Notes under the pieces: model-generated
Seen by the model: only the letters and a program-made list of their open reading frames with translations
What the model was told of the DNA's origin: nothing
Database searches by the model: none
In this document: positions 10,558-20,913 of the stretch, piece after piece
Numbering within the stretch: position 1 is the first letter of the stretch
Layout of the letters: each line of letters opens with the position of its first letter
Translations under genes and position numbers: made by a program
NCBI GenBank assembly: GCA_902778535.1
Contig: CACYYG010000008.1
Span: 1-64,000 of the forward strand
Origin: an uncultured Prevotellaceae bacterium
Lineage (GTDB): Bacteria; Bacteroidota; Bacteroidia; Bacteroidales; Bacteroidaceae
DNA length: 64,000 bases
Reading direction: 5' to 3'

Positions 10558-12005
10558 TGAAGAAACCTCTTTTATTTGCAGCGCTTTTCATAGGCCTGCT
10601 ATGCTCTATGAGGCCGATGGGGGCTGTGAGTCTGATGAGCCCCAAGGCTGCACCAGATGATTCTCTTGCTTCTATTGTTGACGAGGTCGTCTGGGTGGTG
10701 GGCGACGAGCCAATATTGAAGAGCGATATTGAAGTAACGCGCATACAAGCCTCTATGGATGGTGTACGCTGGAGTGGCGACCCCGACTGTGCCATTCCCG
10801 AACAGATAGCCGTACAGAAATTGTTTCTGCATCAGGCTGCTATCGACAGTATTGACAAGGACATCACCGAGAACGACATCGCTCTTGAGATAGAGCAACG
10901 CATAGAATATATGGTGGAGCAGGTTGGCTCGAGGGAGAAGCTGGAGGAGTATCGCCGCCAGAGCCTCAGCCAGATACGTCAGTCGATGCATGACGACCTG
11001 CGCGACCAGCTGCTCATCCAGCGCATGAAGCAGAAACTGGTGCAGGACCTCACTGTGACGCCCGCTGAGGTGCGTCGCTACTTCAAGGACATGCCTGAGG
11101 ACAGCGTTCCCTTCGTGCCGACAGAGGTGGAGGTGCAGATTATCACACTTACACCGCGAGTTTCGGCCGAGGAAATCAACCGTGTAAAGGATGAGTTGCG
11201 TAACTATACCGACCGCATTAACAGCGGTGAGACGTCGTTCTCAACGCTTGCCCGCCTTTACTCTGAGGATCCGGTTTCAGCCCGTATGGGCGGAGAACTG
11301 GACTACGAGGGCCGTGCCACTTTTGACCCAGCCTTTGCTACAGTGGCCTTCAACCTCACCGATCCCACAAAGGTTTCAAAAATAGTGGAGTCGGAGTTCG
11401 GTTTCCATATCATTCAGCTCATCGATAAGCGGGGCGACAAGGTCAAGGTTCGCCACATTCTTCGCAAGCCCATTGTGAGCGACTCTGCCATCAACGTCGC
11501 CTTGGAAAGGCTTGACACCATTGTTGCCGACATTAGAGAGGGGGTGCCGCCACTGCCTCTGCGTGGCCAGTTGACGGAGAAGTGGACCTTTGAGGATGCT
11601 GTGGTGTTTTTCTCCGACGACAAGGATACACGCAACAACCACGGACTGATGGCTAACCGCAACGAGTACGGTCAGTTGAAGTCGTCGCGCTTCCAGATGC
11701 AGGAACTGCCTACTGAGGTGGCTCGAGCTGTTGATACGCTACAGGTGGGACAGATTTCTGCTCCGTTCCGAATGATTGACAAGCGTGGCAAGACCGTCTG
11801 TGCCGTGGCGAAGTTGAAGAACAGGATCCTGGGTCACCGTGCCACTGTCACTGAGGACTTCCAGGTGTTGAAAGACGTTGTCATGGAGAAACGGCGCACT
11901 GAGTTCCTGCACGACTGGGTTGTGGGGAAGATAAAGAGTACCTATGTGCGCCTCAACGACCAGTACCGCGACTGCAAATTTGAATACGAGGGCTGGGTAA
12001 GGTGA
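10557..12005 (+). CDS. surA: SurA-like periplasmic chaperone / peptidyl-prolyl isomerase
   Basis: The start is the ATG at 10557, which overlaps the preceding stop. It begins the typical signal peptide MKKPLLFAALFIGLL, and the longer frame from 10482 would lie inside the upstream gene. An N-terminal SurA chaperone domain (DEVVWVVGDEPIL onwards) is followed by a parvulin domain at about 190-295 (FSTLARLYSEDP, MGGELDY, EFGFHIIQL). A second, degenerate isomerase-like domain follows (VRHILRKP). SurA escorts barrel proteins to the BAM complex. The symbol is by family resemblance. Confidence 0.85.
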   Translation: MKKPLLFAALFIGLLCSMRPMGAVSLMSPKAAPDDSLASIVDEVVWVVGDEPILKSDIEVTRIQASMDGVRWSGDPDCAIPEQIAVQKLFLHQAAIDSIDKDITENDIALEIEQRIEYMVEQVGSREKLEEYRRQSLSQIRQSMHDDLRDQLLIQRMKQKLVQDLTVTPAEVRRYFKDMPEDSVPFVPTEVEVQIITLTPRVSAEEINRVKDELRNYTDRINSGETSFSTLARLYSEDPVSARMGGELDYEGRATFDPAFATVAFNLTDPTKVSKIVESEFGFHIIQLIDKRGDKVKVRHILRKPIVSDSAINVALERLDTIVADIREGVPPLPLRGQLTEKWTFEDAVVFFSDDKDTRNNHGLMANRNEYGQLKSSRFQMQELPTEVARAVDTLQVGQISAPFRMIDKRGKTVCAVAKLKNRILGHRATVTEDFQVLKDVVMEKRRTEFLHDWVVGKIKSTYVRLNDQYRDCKFEYEGWVR

Positions 12006-12026
12006 ATATTGAAGATTGAAAATTGA
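12006..12026 (+). repeat. Heptad array between surA-like and OstA-like genes
   Basis: Three tandem units ATATTGA, AGATTGA and AAATTGA, directly after the surA-like stop codon. They have the same xxATTGA register as the array behind clpX. Confidence 0.75.
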
Positions 12027-12058
12027 ACAAGAACAATTTTGATATAAAAGAGCGGAAA

Positions 12059-13654
12059 ATGCATAGGAGCACTGTCACGGTGCTTCTTTGCACGTTATGT
12101 CTGGCAGCTCTTGGCGCAGTTAATTTTCATTTTTCAATTATCAGTCTTCAGTCTTCTCCGTCCAACGACCCTAAGCGCATCTATCTCATCCATGCCGATG
12201 AGCTGCGTTACGACCGCTGGAGCAATAATGATGCTCAAGTGCTTACTGGCTCGGTACAGTTTGAGCACGACGGCGCCCGCCTCTACTGTGACAGTGCCAA
12301 TTTCTTCGAGTCATCCAATTCCTTCGAAGCCTGGGGACATGTGCGTATGGTACAGGGCGACACGCTCTCGCTCACCAGCGATCAAGGGTATTATGATGGC
12401 AATCAGCAGATGATGGAGGCGCACGACAATGTCGTTCTCAAGCACCGCAAGACGACCCTCTATACCGACGAACTCTACTACGACCGCATCTGGAATCAGG
12501 GTTATTTCCAGAATGGCGGCCGATTGGTGGACAACAACACAACGCTGACAAGCGACTGGGGTGAATATCACACCGACACGAAGATGGCTATCTTCTATTA
12601 TGCTGTCGACATGGTGGACAAGAAGTTTCATCTCACCACCGATTCGCTCTACTACAACACACAGACGAAGCGGGCACACATCGTAGGACCTTCGGACATC
12701 GTGTCGGGCAAGAGCCACATCTACTCTGAGCGTGGCTTCTACAACACCGTGACCGAAGAGTCGGAACTGCTCGACCGTTCTGTGCTCCGCAACCAGGGAC
12801 GTACACTCATTGGCGACAGTGTGTGGCACAATGGCAAGACAGGTGTCAGTGAGGCTTTCAACAATGTCATCTATAAGGATACTGTGAACAAAAGCATCCT
12901 GCAGTGCGACTACGGCCACTATGAGGACGAGATTGGCTACGCCATTTGCACCGACCGTGCGCTGGCTATTGACTACTCGCAACGCGACTCGATGTTCATG
13001 CATGCCGACACCATCAAAGTCTACTCCTATAACCTCGACACAGACTCTGTCTATCGCGTATTACACGCGTATAATAAGGTTCGCGCGTACAGATTTGATT
13101 TACAGGCCGTGTGCGACTCGCTCGTCTATACCTCGCTTGACTCGTGTATGACCTTGTACAACGACCCCATCACATGGAACATGAATCAGCAATTGGTGGG
13201 CGACGAGATACAGGTGTTTATGAAAGATTCCGTCATAGACCACGCCCATGTCATCAACAATGCCTTCTCCATTGAGCAGTTGCCAGAGGAGAAATGTTAC
13301 AACCAGGTGTCGTCGAAGGAGATGTTCGCTTACTTTACCGAGGGCCATATTCACGAGGCACAGGCGAAGGATAACGTTCTCACCGTCTATTACCCAGAAG
13401 ACAAGGCCGACAGCAGCTTTGTCGGTCTGGTGTATATGGAGACCAGTGAGCTGCGCATCTTCATGGACAGTGTAGGCAAGATGAGCCGCATCTGGACCCC
13501 GAAGAGCGAAGGTACAATGTATCCCATGTCGCAGATTCCTCCTGAAAAGCGCCAGCTGAAGGGCTTTGCATGGTATGACTATGTGCGACCTCTGAACAGG
13601 GACGATGTTTTTGTCTGGCGTGGAAAGAAGAAAGAAAGAGAAGAAAGAGAATGA
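12059..13654 (+). CDS. OstA/LptA-like exported protein
   Basis: A large protein (531 aa from this ATG; the ATG at 12023 is possible but gives a poor signal peptide). After the signal peptide comes an OstA/LptA beta-jellyroll region with recurrent motifs (ADELRYDR, GSVQFEHDGARLYCDSA, TDELYYDR, DSLYYNTQTKRAHI), covering about residues 40-300. LptA-type proteins carry lipopolysaccharide across the periplasm. Residues 22-34, just after the signal peptide, are encoded by a heptad array (12124-12158). The stop overlaps the next gene's start. Confidence 0.8.
   Translation: MHRSTVTVLLCTLCLAALGAVNFHFSIISLQSSPSNDPKRIYLIHADELRYDRWSNNDAQVLTGSVQFEHDGARLYCDSANFFESSNSFEAWGHVRMVQGDTLSLTSDQGYYDGNQQMMEAHDNVVLKHRKTTLYTDELYYDRIWNQGYFQNGGRLVDNNTTLTSDWGEYHTDTKMAIFYYAVDMVDKKFHLTTDSLYYNTQTKRAHIVGPSDIVSGKSHIYSERGFYNTVTEESELLDRSVLRNQGRTLIGDSVWHNGKTGVSEAFNNVIYKDTVNKSILQCDYGHYEDEIGYAICTDRALAIDYSQRDSMFMHADTIKVYSYNLDTDSVYRVLHAYNKVRAYRFDLQAVCDSLVYTSLDSCMTLYNDPITWNMNQQLVGDEIQVFMKDSVIDHAHVINNAFSIEQLPEEKCYNQVSSKEMFAYFTEGHIHEAQAKDNVLTVYYPEDKADSSFVGLVYMETSELRIFMDSVGKMSRIWTPKSEGTMYPMSQIPPEKRQLKGFAWYDYVRPLNRDDVFVWRGKKKEREERE
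12124..12158 (+). repeat. Heptad array inside the OstA-like coding region
   Basis: Five 7-bp units (TTTTCAT, TTTTCAA, TTATCAG, TCTTCAG, TCTTCTC), read in frame as N-F-H-F-S-I-I-S-L-Q-S-S. They lie at the junction of the signal peptide and the mature protein. Confidence 0.75.
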
Positions 13655-13923
13655 ATAAGCCGCGCCCTTTCAACCATCAGCCCATTTACACTGACGCCCG
13701 CCGTGAGCGGCTGCAGCAGGTGGAGCAGCGTGCCCGGCAGGAGTTGGGGCTTGCACCGGCGTCTTCCTACGTGCCATCCAATCTCCGTGGTACTTTCTCA
13801 GCAAAGCAAAAAGAACACCGAAAGGGTAGGGGACTGCTGCTCTGGAGCCTCCCCATGCTCCTCGCCGTCATTCTTGTTATCCTTGCTTCTGTTCTCCTCA
13901 TCGCTTTTTCTCATTCCAAATAA
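13651..13923 (+). CDS. Small membrane protein
   Basis: A 90-aa protein whose start overlaps the OstA-like stop (ATGA). The N-terminal two thirds are basic and polar. A single hydrophobic helix lies at about residues 63-86 (LLLWSLPMLLAVILVIL...), with a short tail, so it looks tail-anchored in the inner membrane. The coupling to the OstA-like gene suggests an envelope role, but the family is not known to me. Confidence 0.7.
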   Translation: MNKPRPFNHQPIYTDARRERLQQVEQRARQELGLAPASSYVPSNLRGTFSAKQKEHRKGRGLLLWSLPMLLAVILVILASVLLIAFSHSK

Positions 13924-13935
13924 GTGACGCGCAAC

Positions 13936-13956
13936 AATTCATAATTCATAATTCTA
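13936..13956 (+). repeat. Heptad array upstream of mutL
   Basis: Three units AATTCAT, AATTCAT and AATTCTA, ending three bases before the mutL ATG, where a ribosome binding site would normally sit. Confidence 0.75.
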
Positions 13957-13959
13957 AAA

Positions 13960-15768
13960 ATGGACATCATCCAGCTTCTTCCCGATTCCGTGGCCAATCA
14001 GATTGCCGCCGGCGAGGTGATTCAGCGCCCCGCCTCGGTCATCAAGGAATTGGTGGAGAACGCTGTCGATGCCGGTGCCCGCAACATACGCGTGCTCGTA
14101 ACCGACGCCGGGCGTACCTCGTTGCAGGTCATTGACGATGGATGCGGCATGTCGGAGACCGATGCCCGACTGGCCTTTGAGCGCCATGCTACCTCGAAGA
14201 TACGCAAGGCCGATGACCTCTTCTCGCTGCACACAATGGGGTTCCGAGGCGAGGCTCTGCCGTCGATAGCCGCTGTTGCGCAGGTCGTGCTGACCACGCG
14301 CATGGCCACTGATGAGATAGGCACATGCCTCACACTGCACGGTTCTCGTGTTGTAAGCCAGGAACCCGTGGCCTGCCCAGTGGGTAGCAACTTCAGGGTG
14401 GACAACCTTTTCTTCAACGTGCCTGCGCGCCGGAAATTCCTGAAGAGCAATGCCACCGAACTGAACAACATCCTCACTGCCTTCGAACGCATTGTCCTCG
14501 TATATCCTGACATTACCTTCCAGCTCTACAGCAACCAGCAGGAGATGCTGTCGCTGCGTGCCGCCCCATTGCGCCAGCGCATTGTTGACGTCTTCGGCAA
14601 GCGCATGAGTCAGGAGTTGCTGCCCATCGAGGTGGATACGGCCTTCTGTCGCATCAGCGGTTTTGTGGGCAAACCAGAAGCCGCACGAAAAAAAGGAAAC
14701 CAGAACTATTTCTTTGTCAATGGCCGCTACATGCGCCATCCCTATTTCCACAAGGCCGTCATGGGAGCCTACGAGCGTTTGGTGGCTGAGGGCACTGTGC
14801 CTCCTTATTTCATCTATTTCGACGTCGATCCCGCCAATATCGATGTGAACATCCATCCCACGAAGACCGAAATCAAGTTTGAGGACGAACAGGGCATCTA
14901 CCAAATTCTCTCAGCTGCCGTGAAGGACGCTATCGGACGCTTCAGCGATGTCACCGCTATCGACTTCGATACCGTGGGCCGACCCGAAATTCCCGTCTTC
15001 GACCCGCAGCGCCACGCCATCCCTATGCCCGATGTGCAGTATAATCCTTCCTATAACCCCTTTGCCACATCCCCATCTGCTAAGACTGTTGCCTCCCACC
15101 TGTCGCTGCTCTCCGACTTGACCCGACCGACAGCCTCGCAGACTGATATGCCGTCACTCTTCCCCGATGCCGACGAGTCGGCTCCCTCGCTTATTATGGA
15201 GAAATCTCCTGAACATTACCAGTACAAGGGCCGTTATGTGATGACCGCCGTGAAGTCGGGCCTGATGATTATTGACCAGCACCGTGCCGATGTGCGCATC
15301 TGCTATGAGCGATACATGGAGCAGCTGCGCCGCCACAGCGCTAGCACGCAGAAACTGCTCTTTCCTGAGATGCTGCAGTTGTCGCCCTCAGACAGTGTTT
15401 TAATGCAGCGTTTCCTGCCTGACTTGCTGACGATAGGTTTCGACATCAGCGACCTGGGGGGCGGAAGCTTTGCCCTCAACGGCATCCCTGCCGACATCGA
15501 GGGCTACGACCCACTAACGCTGGTGCGCAACATCGTGACCGATGCCGCCGAGAAAGGAAGTGGCGTTACCGCTGACGAGCTACACACCGTACTGGCCCTG
15601 AGCATGGCACGAAACACTGCCATCGACTACGGACAGGTGCTCAGCAACGATGAAATGGAGCGCCTCGTCAACGAACTCTTTGCCTGCGCCAACGCCAACT
15701 ACACACCTGACGGGCATCCCGTTCTTGCCATCTTGCCGCAGTCCGACATAGATCGGTTGCTTCATTGA
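13960..15768 (+). CDS. mutL: DNA mismatch repair protein MutL
   Basis: A GHKL ATPase that couples MutS mismatch recognition to downstream repair. The N-terminal ATPase motifs are intact: [10 protein letters not shown] with [17 protein letters not shown], and RHATSKI followed by GFRGEAL. A transducer domain follows to about residue 330. In the C-terminal domain the endonuclease signature DQHA(X)2E(X)4E appears as [12 protein letters not shown], lacking the first Glu. The later motifs read MARNTAI and TPDGHP, without the cysteines of the usual ACK.A.R and CPHGRP motifs. The endonuclease site is therefore probably inactive. At 602 aa the length is normal. Confidence 0.95.
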   Translation: MDIIQLLPDSVANQIAAGEVIQRPASVIKELVENAVDAGARNIRVLVTDAGRTSLQVIDDGCGMSETDARLAFERHATSKIRKADDLFSLHTMGFRGEALPSIAAVAQVVLTTRMATDEIGTCLTLHGSRVVSQEPVACPVGSNFRVDNLFFNVPARRKFLKSNATELNNILTAFERIVLVYPDITFQLYSNQQEMLSLRAAPLRQRIVDVFGKRMSQELLPIEVDTAFCRISGFVGKPEAARKKGNQNYFFVNGRYMRHPYFHKAVMGAYERLVAEGTVPPYFIYFDVDPANIDVNIHPTKTEIKFEDEQGIYQILSAAVKDAIGRFSDVTAIDFDTVGRPEIPVFDPQRHAIPMPDVQYNPSYNPFATSPSAKTVASHLSLLSDLTRPTASQTDMPSLFPDADESAPSLIMEKSPEHYQYKGRYVMTAVKSGLMIIDQHRADVRICYERYMEQLRRHSASTQKLLFPEMLQLSPSDSVLMQRFLPDLLTIGFDISDLGGGSFALNGIPADIEGYDPLTLVRNIVTDAAEKGSGVTADELHTVLALSMARNTAIDYGQVLSNDEMERLVNELFACANANYTPDGHPVLAILPQSDIDRLLH

Positions 15769-15793
15769 TTTATTTGTAAAATACCTCCCTTTT

Positions 15794-16630
15794 ATGAAAC
15801 GTTTCATACTTTTTCTCACCATCACTGCCGCTGCACTGACGGCCGGCGCACAGGACAGCGAGCTGCCTTCGCAGAAATACAGTGTGGCCACTGCTTCTTT
15901 CTGGAGTAACTGGTTTGTAGAAGCCGATCTCACGTCCTCGTCATTCTTCGGCGACAAAGGCAACACGCCCGGCACACAGCTGTCGTCGTCGCTGACGAAA
16001 GGCTTCCGCACCCGTATGGGTTTTGCCGTTGCCATTGGCAAATGGTTTACGCCTGGTCTCGGATTACGCACTCGGTTTGGCGGATTGTGGGGGCGTACTG
16101 TCGTCAGTACTGACGACGATATCAACGCCTCGCGCTACTGGACGCTTGACGAACAGGTACTCTTTAACCTCTCGAACATGTTTTGCGGCTACAGCGATAC
16201 GCGCCGTTGGAATCTTATTCCCTATCTGAGTGCAGGCTTAGGCCGCAACCTTAGCTACAACACATACGCTATGGGCCTTGGGCTCGGATTGCTCAACAAG
16301 TGGCGTCTCAGCCAGAAAGCATCCGTTCACCTCGACCTGTCGTGGCGTGCCTTCGAACCCGATTTCGACGGCGCAGGCGGACAGGTCTTCGCCCGAGGAC
16401 TGCATAGCAAGGATCAGGTGCTCAGCCTCGCCATCGGTCTGACGTGGAATTTGGGCAGCGGAACCTTCAACCCCATAAAAGATTCTGATGCCCTCAACAT
16501 TCTGGTAGAGAGCCAACTGGAAGCCCTTGGAGCACAACTGGAGGATGCTCAGCGCGAAAACCAGCGCCTGCGCAAACTTCTCGAAAACCCTGAGCCGCGG
16601 CCTCAACCTGCTCCCGTTCCAGAGCCATAA
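15794..16630 (+). CDS. Outer-membrane beta-barrel protein, OmpA-like without the OmpA domain
   Basis: A signal peptide (ending A-G-A-Q) is followed by an eight-strand-type barrel region. It shares segments such as NLSNMFCGY and LIPYLSAGLG with the OmpA proteins at 19690-20886 and 29641-30780. After the barrel come a short coiled coil (ALGAQLEDAQRENQRLRKL) and a proline tail (PEPRPQPAPVPEP). The protein then stops at the point where its paralogues continue into the peptidoglycan-binding OmpA domain. It may be a truncation or a genuine short form. No frameshifted OmpA domain follows in the next 150 bp. Confidence 0.75.
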   Translation: MKRFILFLTITAAALTAGAQDSELPSQKYSVATASFWSNWFVEADLTSSSFFGDKGNTPGTQLSSSLTKGFRTRMGFAVAIGKWFTPGLGLRTRFGGLWGRTVVSTDDDINASRYWTLDEQVLFNLSNMFCGYSDTRRWNLIPYLSAGLGRNLSYNTYAMGLGLGLLNKWRLSQKASVHLDLSWRAFEPDFDGAGGQVFARGLHSKDQVLSLAIGLTWNLGSGTFNPIKDSDALNILVESQLEALGAQLEDAQRENQRLRKLLENPEPRPQPAPVPEP

Positions 16631-16704
16631 ACTGTTTGTTTACAGACAAAAAACAAAAAAAATACGCCGTTATGGTGTTTTTTTGAAAGAAAAATCAACT
16701 TTTT

Positions 16705-16736
16705 CTTGGCGGGTTATGAAAAAATGTTTAACTTTG
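16705..16736 (+). promoter_or_regulatory. Promoter of the coiled-coil lipoprotein / OmpA operon
   Basis: CTTGG at 16705-16709 and TAACTTTG at 16729-16736 are 20 bp apart, matching the Bacteroidetes -33/-7 arrangement. The leader is about 40 nt. Confidence 0.7.
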
Positions 16737-16785
16737 CAACGATTTTGCACACAAAGTTTTAATAATATTATAAATTTTTAAGTTC

Positions 16786-19659
16786 ATGAAAAAGAAATTT
16801 ATTAATGGTTTGCTCTTGGTAGCCCTCTTCGTGGGCTTCACGAGCTCAATGGTTTCTTGTAAGGACTATGACGACGAGAAGATTACCAACCTTGAGGGTA
16901 AATTAGCCGATGAAGTTAATGCCCTGAAGGCTCAGCTCGACGCTCAGAAGGCTGCCTTGGAGAAACAGATTAAGGACGTCGAAGATCTGCAGAAGCAGTG
17001 TCAGCAGAACTGCAAGACCTTCCAGGAAAACATCACTAACCAGCTCAAGCTTTATGTCACACAGGAGAACTTCATCGCTACGCTGAAGGACAGCCTGGGC
17101 AACTACTACACCAAGAAGGAGGTCGACGGCAAGATTACATACGTCTTGCAGTACACCGACACACAGGTGGAGAATCTGCGTACAGCCATGCTTGACAGCC
17201 TTGACAAGTACGTCCGCAAGGAGGCTCTTGCACAGTCGATTGCTGACCTGCTCAACGACGGCAAAAATGTGATGACCACCGCTCTTGATGCCTACCTTAA
17301 CGGCTTCATCGCACCCTACGACCAGCGCATCGGTGCCAACGAAGCAAACATCGACAGCCTCCAGCGCGATGTCATCAAGCTGAACCAGGCTATCGACAAG
17401 GCACGTGCAATCGCAGAATCTGCAAAGACCCTTGCTGAAAAAGACTCCATCCGTATTGACGGTCTTGACAAGCTCGTAGGCGAACTGGGTGATAAGGTGC
17501 TTAAGATTCGTGAGGATTTGGACAAGGTCACCAAGACTGCTAACGATGCTTGGGCTCTGGCTCAGGCCAACGAAAAGGCAATCAACAAGTTGGATTCCTG
17601 CTATACTGCTCTTGATGACAAAGTTCAGAAGCTTGACAATAAGGTGGAAGGCTACTACACCGCTCTGGATCAGCGCATTACAGACAATAAGGAGAAGGTT
17701 GATAGCCTGAGGACCGATTTTGAGGCCTTTAAAACGGAAGCAGACAGCATCCACAAGGAATTGGATAAGAGAATTGGAGCTGTTGACGCCGACCTCACTG
17801 AGTTCAAGCAAAAGGTCTTGGATGAACATAAGCTGGCAATGCAATACTTGAATGCTGTTTTATCCTGGCTAATTTCTCTTGATGAATATGTATGGAGGGA
17901 AATCACTGACATCGAAATTAACGGTACCTACAATCCCATGTTTGGTGAGTTAGCTCTGCCCTTCAACATTCGTTCCAACATGCTTGTTGTGTTCCGTGGA
18001 GAAACTAGCGACCGCGGCCTGCAGTTCCCCTCACGCGCACAGTATCTTGCTGCTCTGCCCGAATTCTGGGGTAGTGGTAATTTCACTGATGAGGATTTGA
18101 ATATTCTTGGCATTTCTGCTCTTAGCAAAGTCAAGGGCTATGTGCGTATCGGTGAGAACGAGGATATCGTTGGCAGTCAGTATGAAGAGGACGGTGAGAC
18201 GCTTGTGAAGGAAGGCAATGCTGGTACTATCTATCTTACTGTCAATCCTACCGACCGTGATTTCTCCGGTACAGAGTTCACACTCATCAACAGCCTCAAC
18301 GAGGAAGTTCCCGCTGTGCTCAGCCCGCTGAAGAAGAGCAACCACAAGCTTACCTTCGGCTATACCCGCGCAGGTGTTGATGCTGGTGAAGATGGCGATA
18401 TTCAGAGCCCCAACGGATTCTATGAGACACAGGTTACCGTCAGCGCTGAGGATGCAAAGAACATGGGTCTGCGCATCAATCTCGATGATGTAAAGGATGT
18501 TGCTGCAACCTTAAAGGACTTCATGAATGAGCGCGTCAGCCTCACAACAGTGATGAACGGTGTCTATAATAGTATCACTGACTTGCTCGATGCCAACGCC
18601 CTGAAGGCTACTTGGCAGGCTTATGACAGCCCTGTAAGCACAGTTTCGCAGTATGCAATCGGCGTAGCTGGTATTAAGCCCCTCTCATTCGGCTTCGGCA
18701 AGGATCTCCATCTGGATGGTATTCCTGGCACACAAAAGGCTGAGGATCTGCTGAACAATATCATCAATGTCGTCGTTGAGGGTCTGCCCGATATGGACTT
18801 CATCAACCGTTTCGATATTGAAAAGCTTGAGCTGGATGAACTGACCTCTGAGCTGAATGCTACTATCAGAGTGCACCTGGGCAGCCGCTACATTATCAGT
18901 ACTGGTCCCAAGACCGCTACCTTCTGGTTCCCGACCTTCGATATTACCGGTACCAATGGTGAGCATGTTACCATTACCAATACTCATCCTGAGGTTACCG
19001 TCACGATGGACGGCACCGATTCTGTCATCGAGGTGACGCTCTATATGGGTGACTTCATCAGGTACATGGGACTCTATGACACTGAGGACATCGCAAACAA
19101 CTTCTCAACCATCAAGAAGCAGTTCAACCTCCTGCTCGACCAGATCAACGACTTCCTTACGTCTATTACTGAAATGAACTTTACCACCATGGGCAACAAC
19201 GCCTTCGGTCAGTTCAAGAAGTTCATTGACGATCTGAATGTCAAGTTCTCACGCTTCTTTGAGCCTAACAGATTCTTCCGCACAACTGTTGTCGTGAAGA
19301 GTGGAGATCGCATGGTTCACCTCAGCACTCTGCCGAAGCATCCCGCCAAGGTGACCGGTACTGCACTTGAGATTATTCCTTCCAACTTCAATGCTGAGAT
19401 GCTCTCACCTGCATTCAAGAAGTTCATTGCTGTTACCGATGTCAAGAAGGACGGCAAGAGCGCAAAGGGTGGCGATGCTGACTGCAAGAGCATTTTGGAT
19501 GCAGCCAACCAGACTCCTGGATTCATGGAGGTCATTGATGGTGGCTTCAATCCCATTTCGTTCACCGGCAAGGCTGGTTACTCTTACGAGTTCATCTATT
19601 CCGCTGTCGACTTCTCGGGCAAGATTCTTACCAGGAAGTTCTATATGACAGTAAAGTAA
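16786..19659 (+). CDS. Large coiled-coil lipoprotein
   Basis: A 957-aa protein with a lipobox (S-M-V-S-C, Cys25) followed by the acidic K-D-Y-D-D-E start typical of Bacteroidetes lipoproteins. Residues about 30-360 are heptad-patterned coiled coil rich in A, L, K, D and E. The C-terminal 570 residues are predicted beta-rich and globular, without a family I recognise. It is the paralogue of the 1565-aa protein encoded at 31888-36585, with the same signal peptide and layout. It lies 30 bp upstream of an OmpA-family gene and is probably cotranscribed with it. A structural envelope role is an inference. Confidence 0.75.
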   Translation: MKKKFINGLLLVALFVGFTSSMVSCKDYDDEKITNLEGKLADEVNALKAQLDAQKAALEKQIKDVEDLQKQCQQNCKTFQENITNQLKLYVTQENFIATLKDSLGNYYTKKEVDGKITYVLQYTDTQVENLRTAMLDSLDKYVRKEALAQSIADLLNDGKNVMTTALDAYLNGFIAPYDQRIGANEANIDSLQRDVIKLNQAIDKARAIAESAKTLAEKDSIRIDGLDKLVGELGDKVLKIREDLDKVTKTANDAWALAQANEKAINKLDSCYTALDDKVQKLDNKVEGYYTALDQRITDNKEKVDSLRTDFEAFKTEADSIHKELDKRIGAVDADLTEFKQKVLDEHKLAMQYLNAVLSWLISLDEYVWREITDIEINGTYNPMFGELALPFNIRSNMLVVFRGETSDRGLQFPSRAQYLAALPEFWGSGNFTDEDLNILGISALSKVKGYVRIGENEDIVGSQYEEDGETLVKEGNAGTIYLTVNPTDRDFSGTEFTLINSLNEEVPAVLSPLKKSNHKLTFGYTRAGVDAGEDGDIQSPNGFYETQVTVSAEDAKNMGLRINLDDVKDVAATLKDFMNERVSLTTVMNGVYNSITDLLDANALKATWQAYDSPVSTVSQYAIGVAGIKPLSFGFGKDLHLDGIPGTQKAEDLLNNIINVVVEGLPDMDFINRFDIEKLELDELTSELNATIRVHLGSRYIISTGPKTATFWFPTFDITGTNGEHVTITNTHPEVTVTMDGTDSVIEVTLYMGDFIRYMGLYDTEDIANNFSTIKKQFNLLLDQINDFLTSITEMNFTTMGNNAFGQFKKFIDDLNVKFSRFFEPNRFFRTTVVVKSGDRMVHLSTLPKHPAKVTGTALEIIPSNFNAEMLSPAFKKFIAVTDVKKDGKSAKGGDADCKSILDAANQTPGFMEVIDGGFNPISFTGKAGYSYEFIYSAVDFSGKILTRKFYMTVK

Positions 19660-19689
19660 TTTCTAACAATTAGAAAAGGAGAATTAACG

Positions 19690-20886
19690 ATGAATATTAA
19701 GAAATCAATACTTTCCTGCTTGCTGATGCTGGGCTTCGTCTCAGCGTCGGCACAGCAGCAGGACGAGCCCTACTATGACTTCAATCCTCACTGGTACGTG
19801 CAGGTGCAGCCTCTGGGCGCACAGTACACCCTCGGTGAACTGTCTTTTAGCGACATGATCTCGTATAACGCTCAGCTCGCAGTTGGCTATCAGTTTGACG
19901 AGGTAGTCGGCGCACGTCTGAGTGTCAATGCCTGGCAGTCGAAAGGCGGCTCTGACTATGATCAGCTGGGCAAGTGGGACTGGAAGTGGAAGTATGTTGC
20001 TCCCACGCTCGACCTTACGGCCGATCTCTCCACACTTTTCTGTGGTTATAACCCTCAGCGTTTCTTCACGCTGAACTTGTTCCTCGGTGTTGGTGCCAAC
20101 ATTGCTTTCGACAATGATGAGGCAGCTGTGGCTAAGAGCCAGATTGATCCGCTGCATCACTGGTCGGCTCTTTACACCAAGCAGGATAATGCTCCTATGT
20201 CGCTTCTCTGGGACGGCACAAAGACACGTCTTATCGGACAGGCCGGTCTCGGTGCTGATTTCCGCCTCAGCGATGCTATCAGCCTCGGTCTTGAGGTCAA
20301 TGCCAATACGCTTTCTGACGCCTACAACTCAAAAGAGGCTAAGAACAACGACTGGTACTTCAATGCTCTCGTTGGCTTGAAGATTAACCTTGGCAACGCC
20401 TACAATGTATATCCTGCAGGCTCGAAGTTCACTCCCCGCCGCTCCATCTTCAAGAAGCAGCCGCGCGTCATTGAGAAGGAGGTCATCAAGGAGGTCGAGG
20501 TTGAGAAGATTGTCGAGAAGCCGGTTTACATCGACAAGATTATCGAGGTGGAGAAGAAGCCCGAACCTCTGCGTCGCGATGTGTTCTTTACCATCAACAG
20601 CTCTCGCATTGATCCCACAGAGGACAAGAAGCTCGACGAGATTGCTGCTTTCCTGAAGCTCAACCCGCAGGCTAAGGTCAATGTGACCGGCTATGCTGAC
20701 AAGGGCACTGGTAATGCGCAGATCAACAAGCGCCTTGGTGAAAGACGTGCCAAGGTCGTGGCTGATCGTCTCGTGAAGCAGTACCGTGTGGATCGTTCCC
20801 AGATCGTTGTTGACAGCAAGGGTGACACTGAACAGCCCTTCGCTGAGAATGACAAGAACCGCGTAAGCATTTGCATTGCTGAATAA
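19690..20886 (+). CDS. OmpA-family outer-membrane protein
   Basis: A signal peptide (ending ASAQQQ), an N-terminal beta-barrel (residues about 25-245), a repetitive linker rich in E-K-V-I-E (about 260-295) and a C-terminal OmpA/MotB peptidoglycan-binding domain (about 300-398). The PG-contact residues are seen in GYADKGTG and LGERRAKVV. Such proteins tie the outer membrane to the cell wall. A ribosome binding site (AAAAGGAG) precedes the ATG. A strong terminator follows, so the operon is this gene plus the coiled-coil lipoprotein. Confidence 0.9.
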   Translation: MNIKKSILSCLLMLGFVSASAQQQDEPYYDFNPHWYVQVQPLGAQYTLGELSFSDMISYNAQLAVGYQFDEVVGARLSVNAWQSKGGSDYDQLGKWDWKWKYVAPTLDLTADLSTLFCGYNPQRFFTLNLFLGVGANIAFDNDEAAVAKSQIDPLHHWSALYTKQDNAPMSLLWDGTKTRLIGQAGLGADFRLSDAISLGLEVNANTLSDAYNSKEAKNNDWYFNALVGLKINLGNAYNVYPAGSKFTPRRSIFKKQPRVIEKEVIKEVEVEKIVEKPVYIDKIIEVEKKPEPLRRDVFFTINSSRIDPTEDKKLDEIAAFLKLNPQAKVNVTGYADKGTGNAQINKRLGERRAKVVADRLVKQYRVDRSQIVVDSKGDTEQPFAENDKNRVSICIAE

Positions 20887-20913
20887 CATAGTGTTATCAG
20901 CGTAATATGAAAG

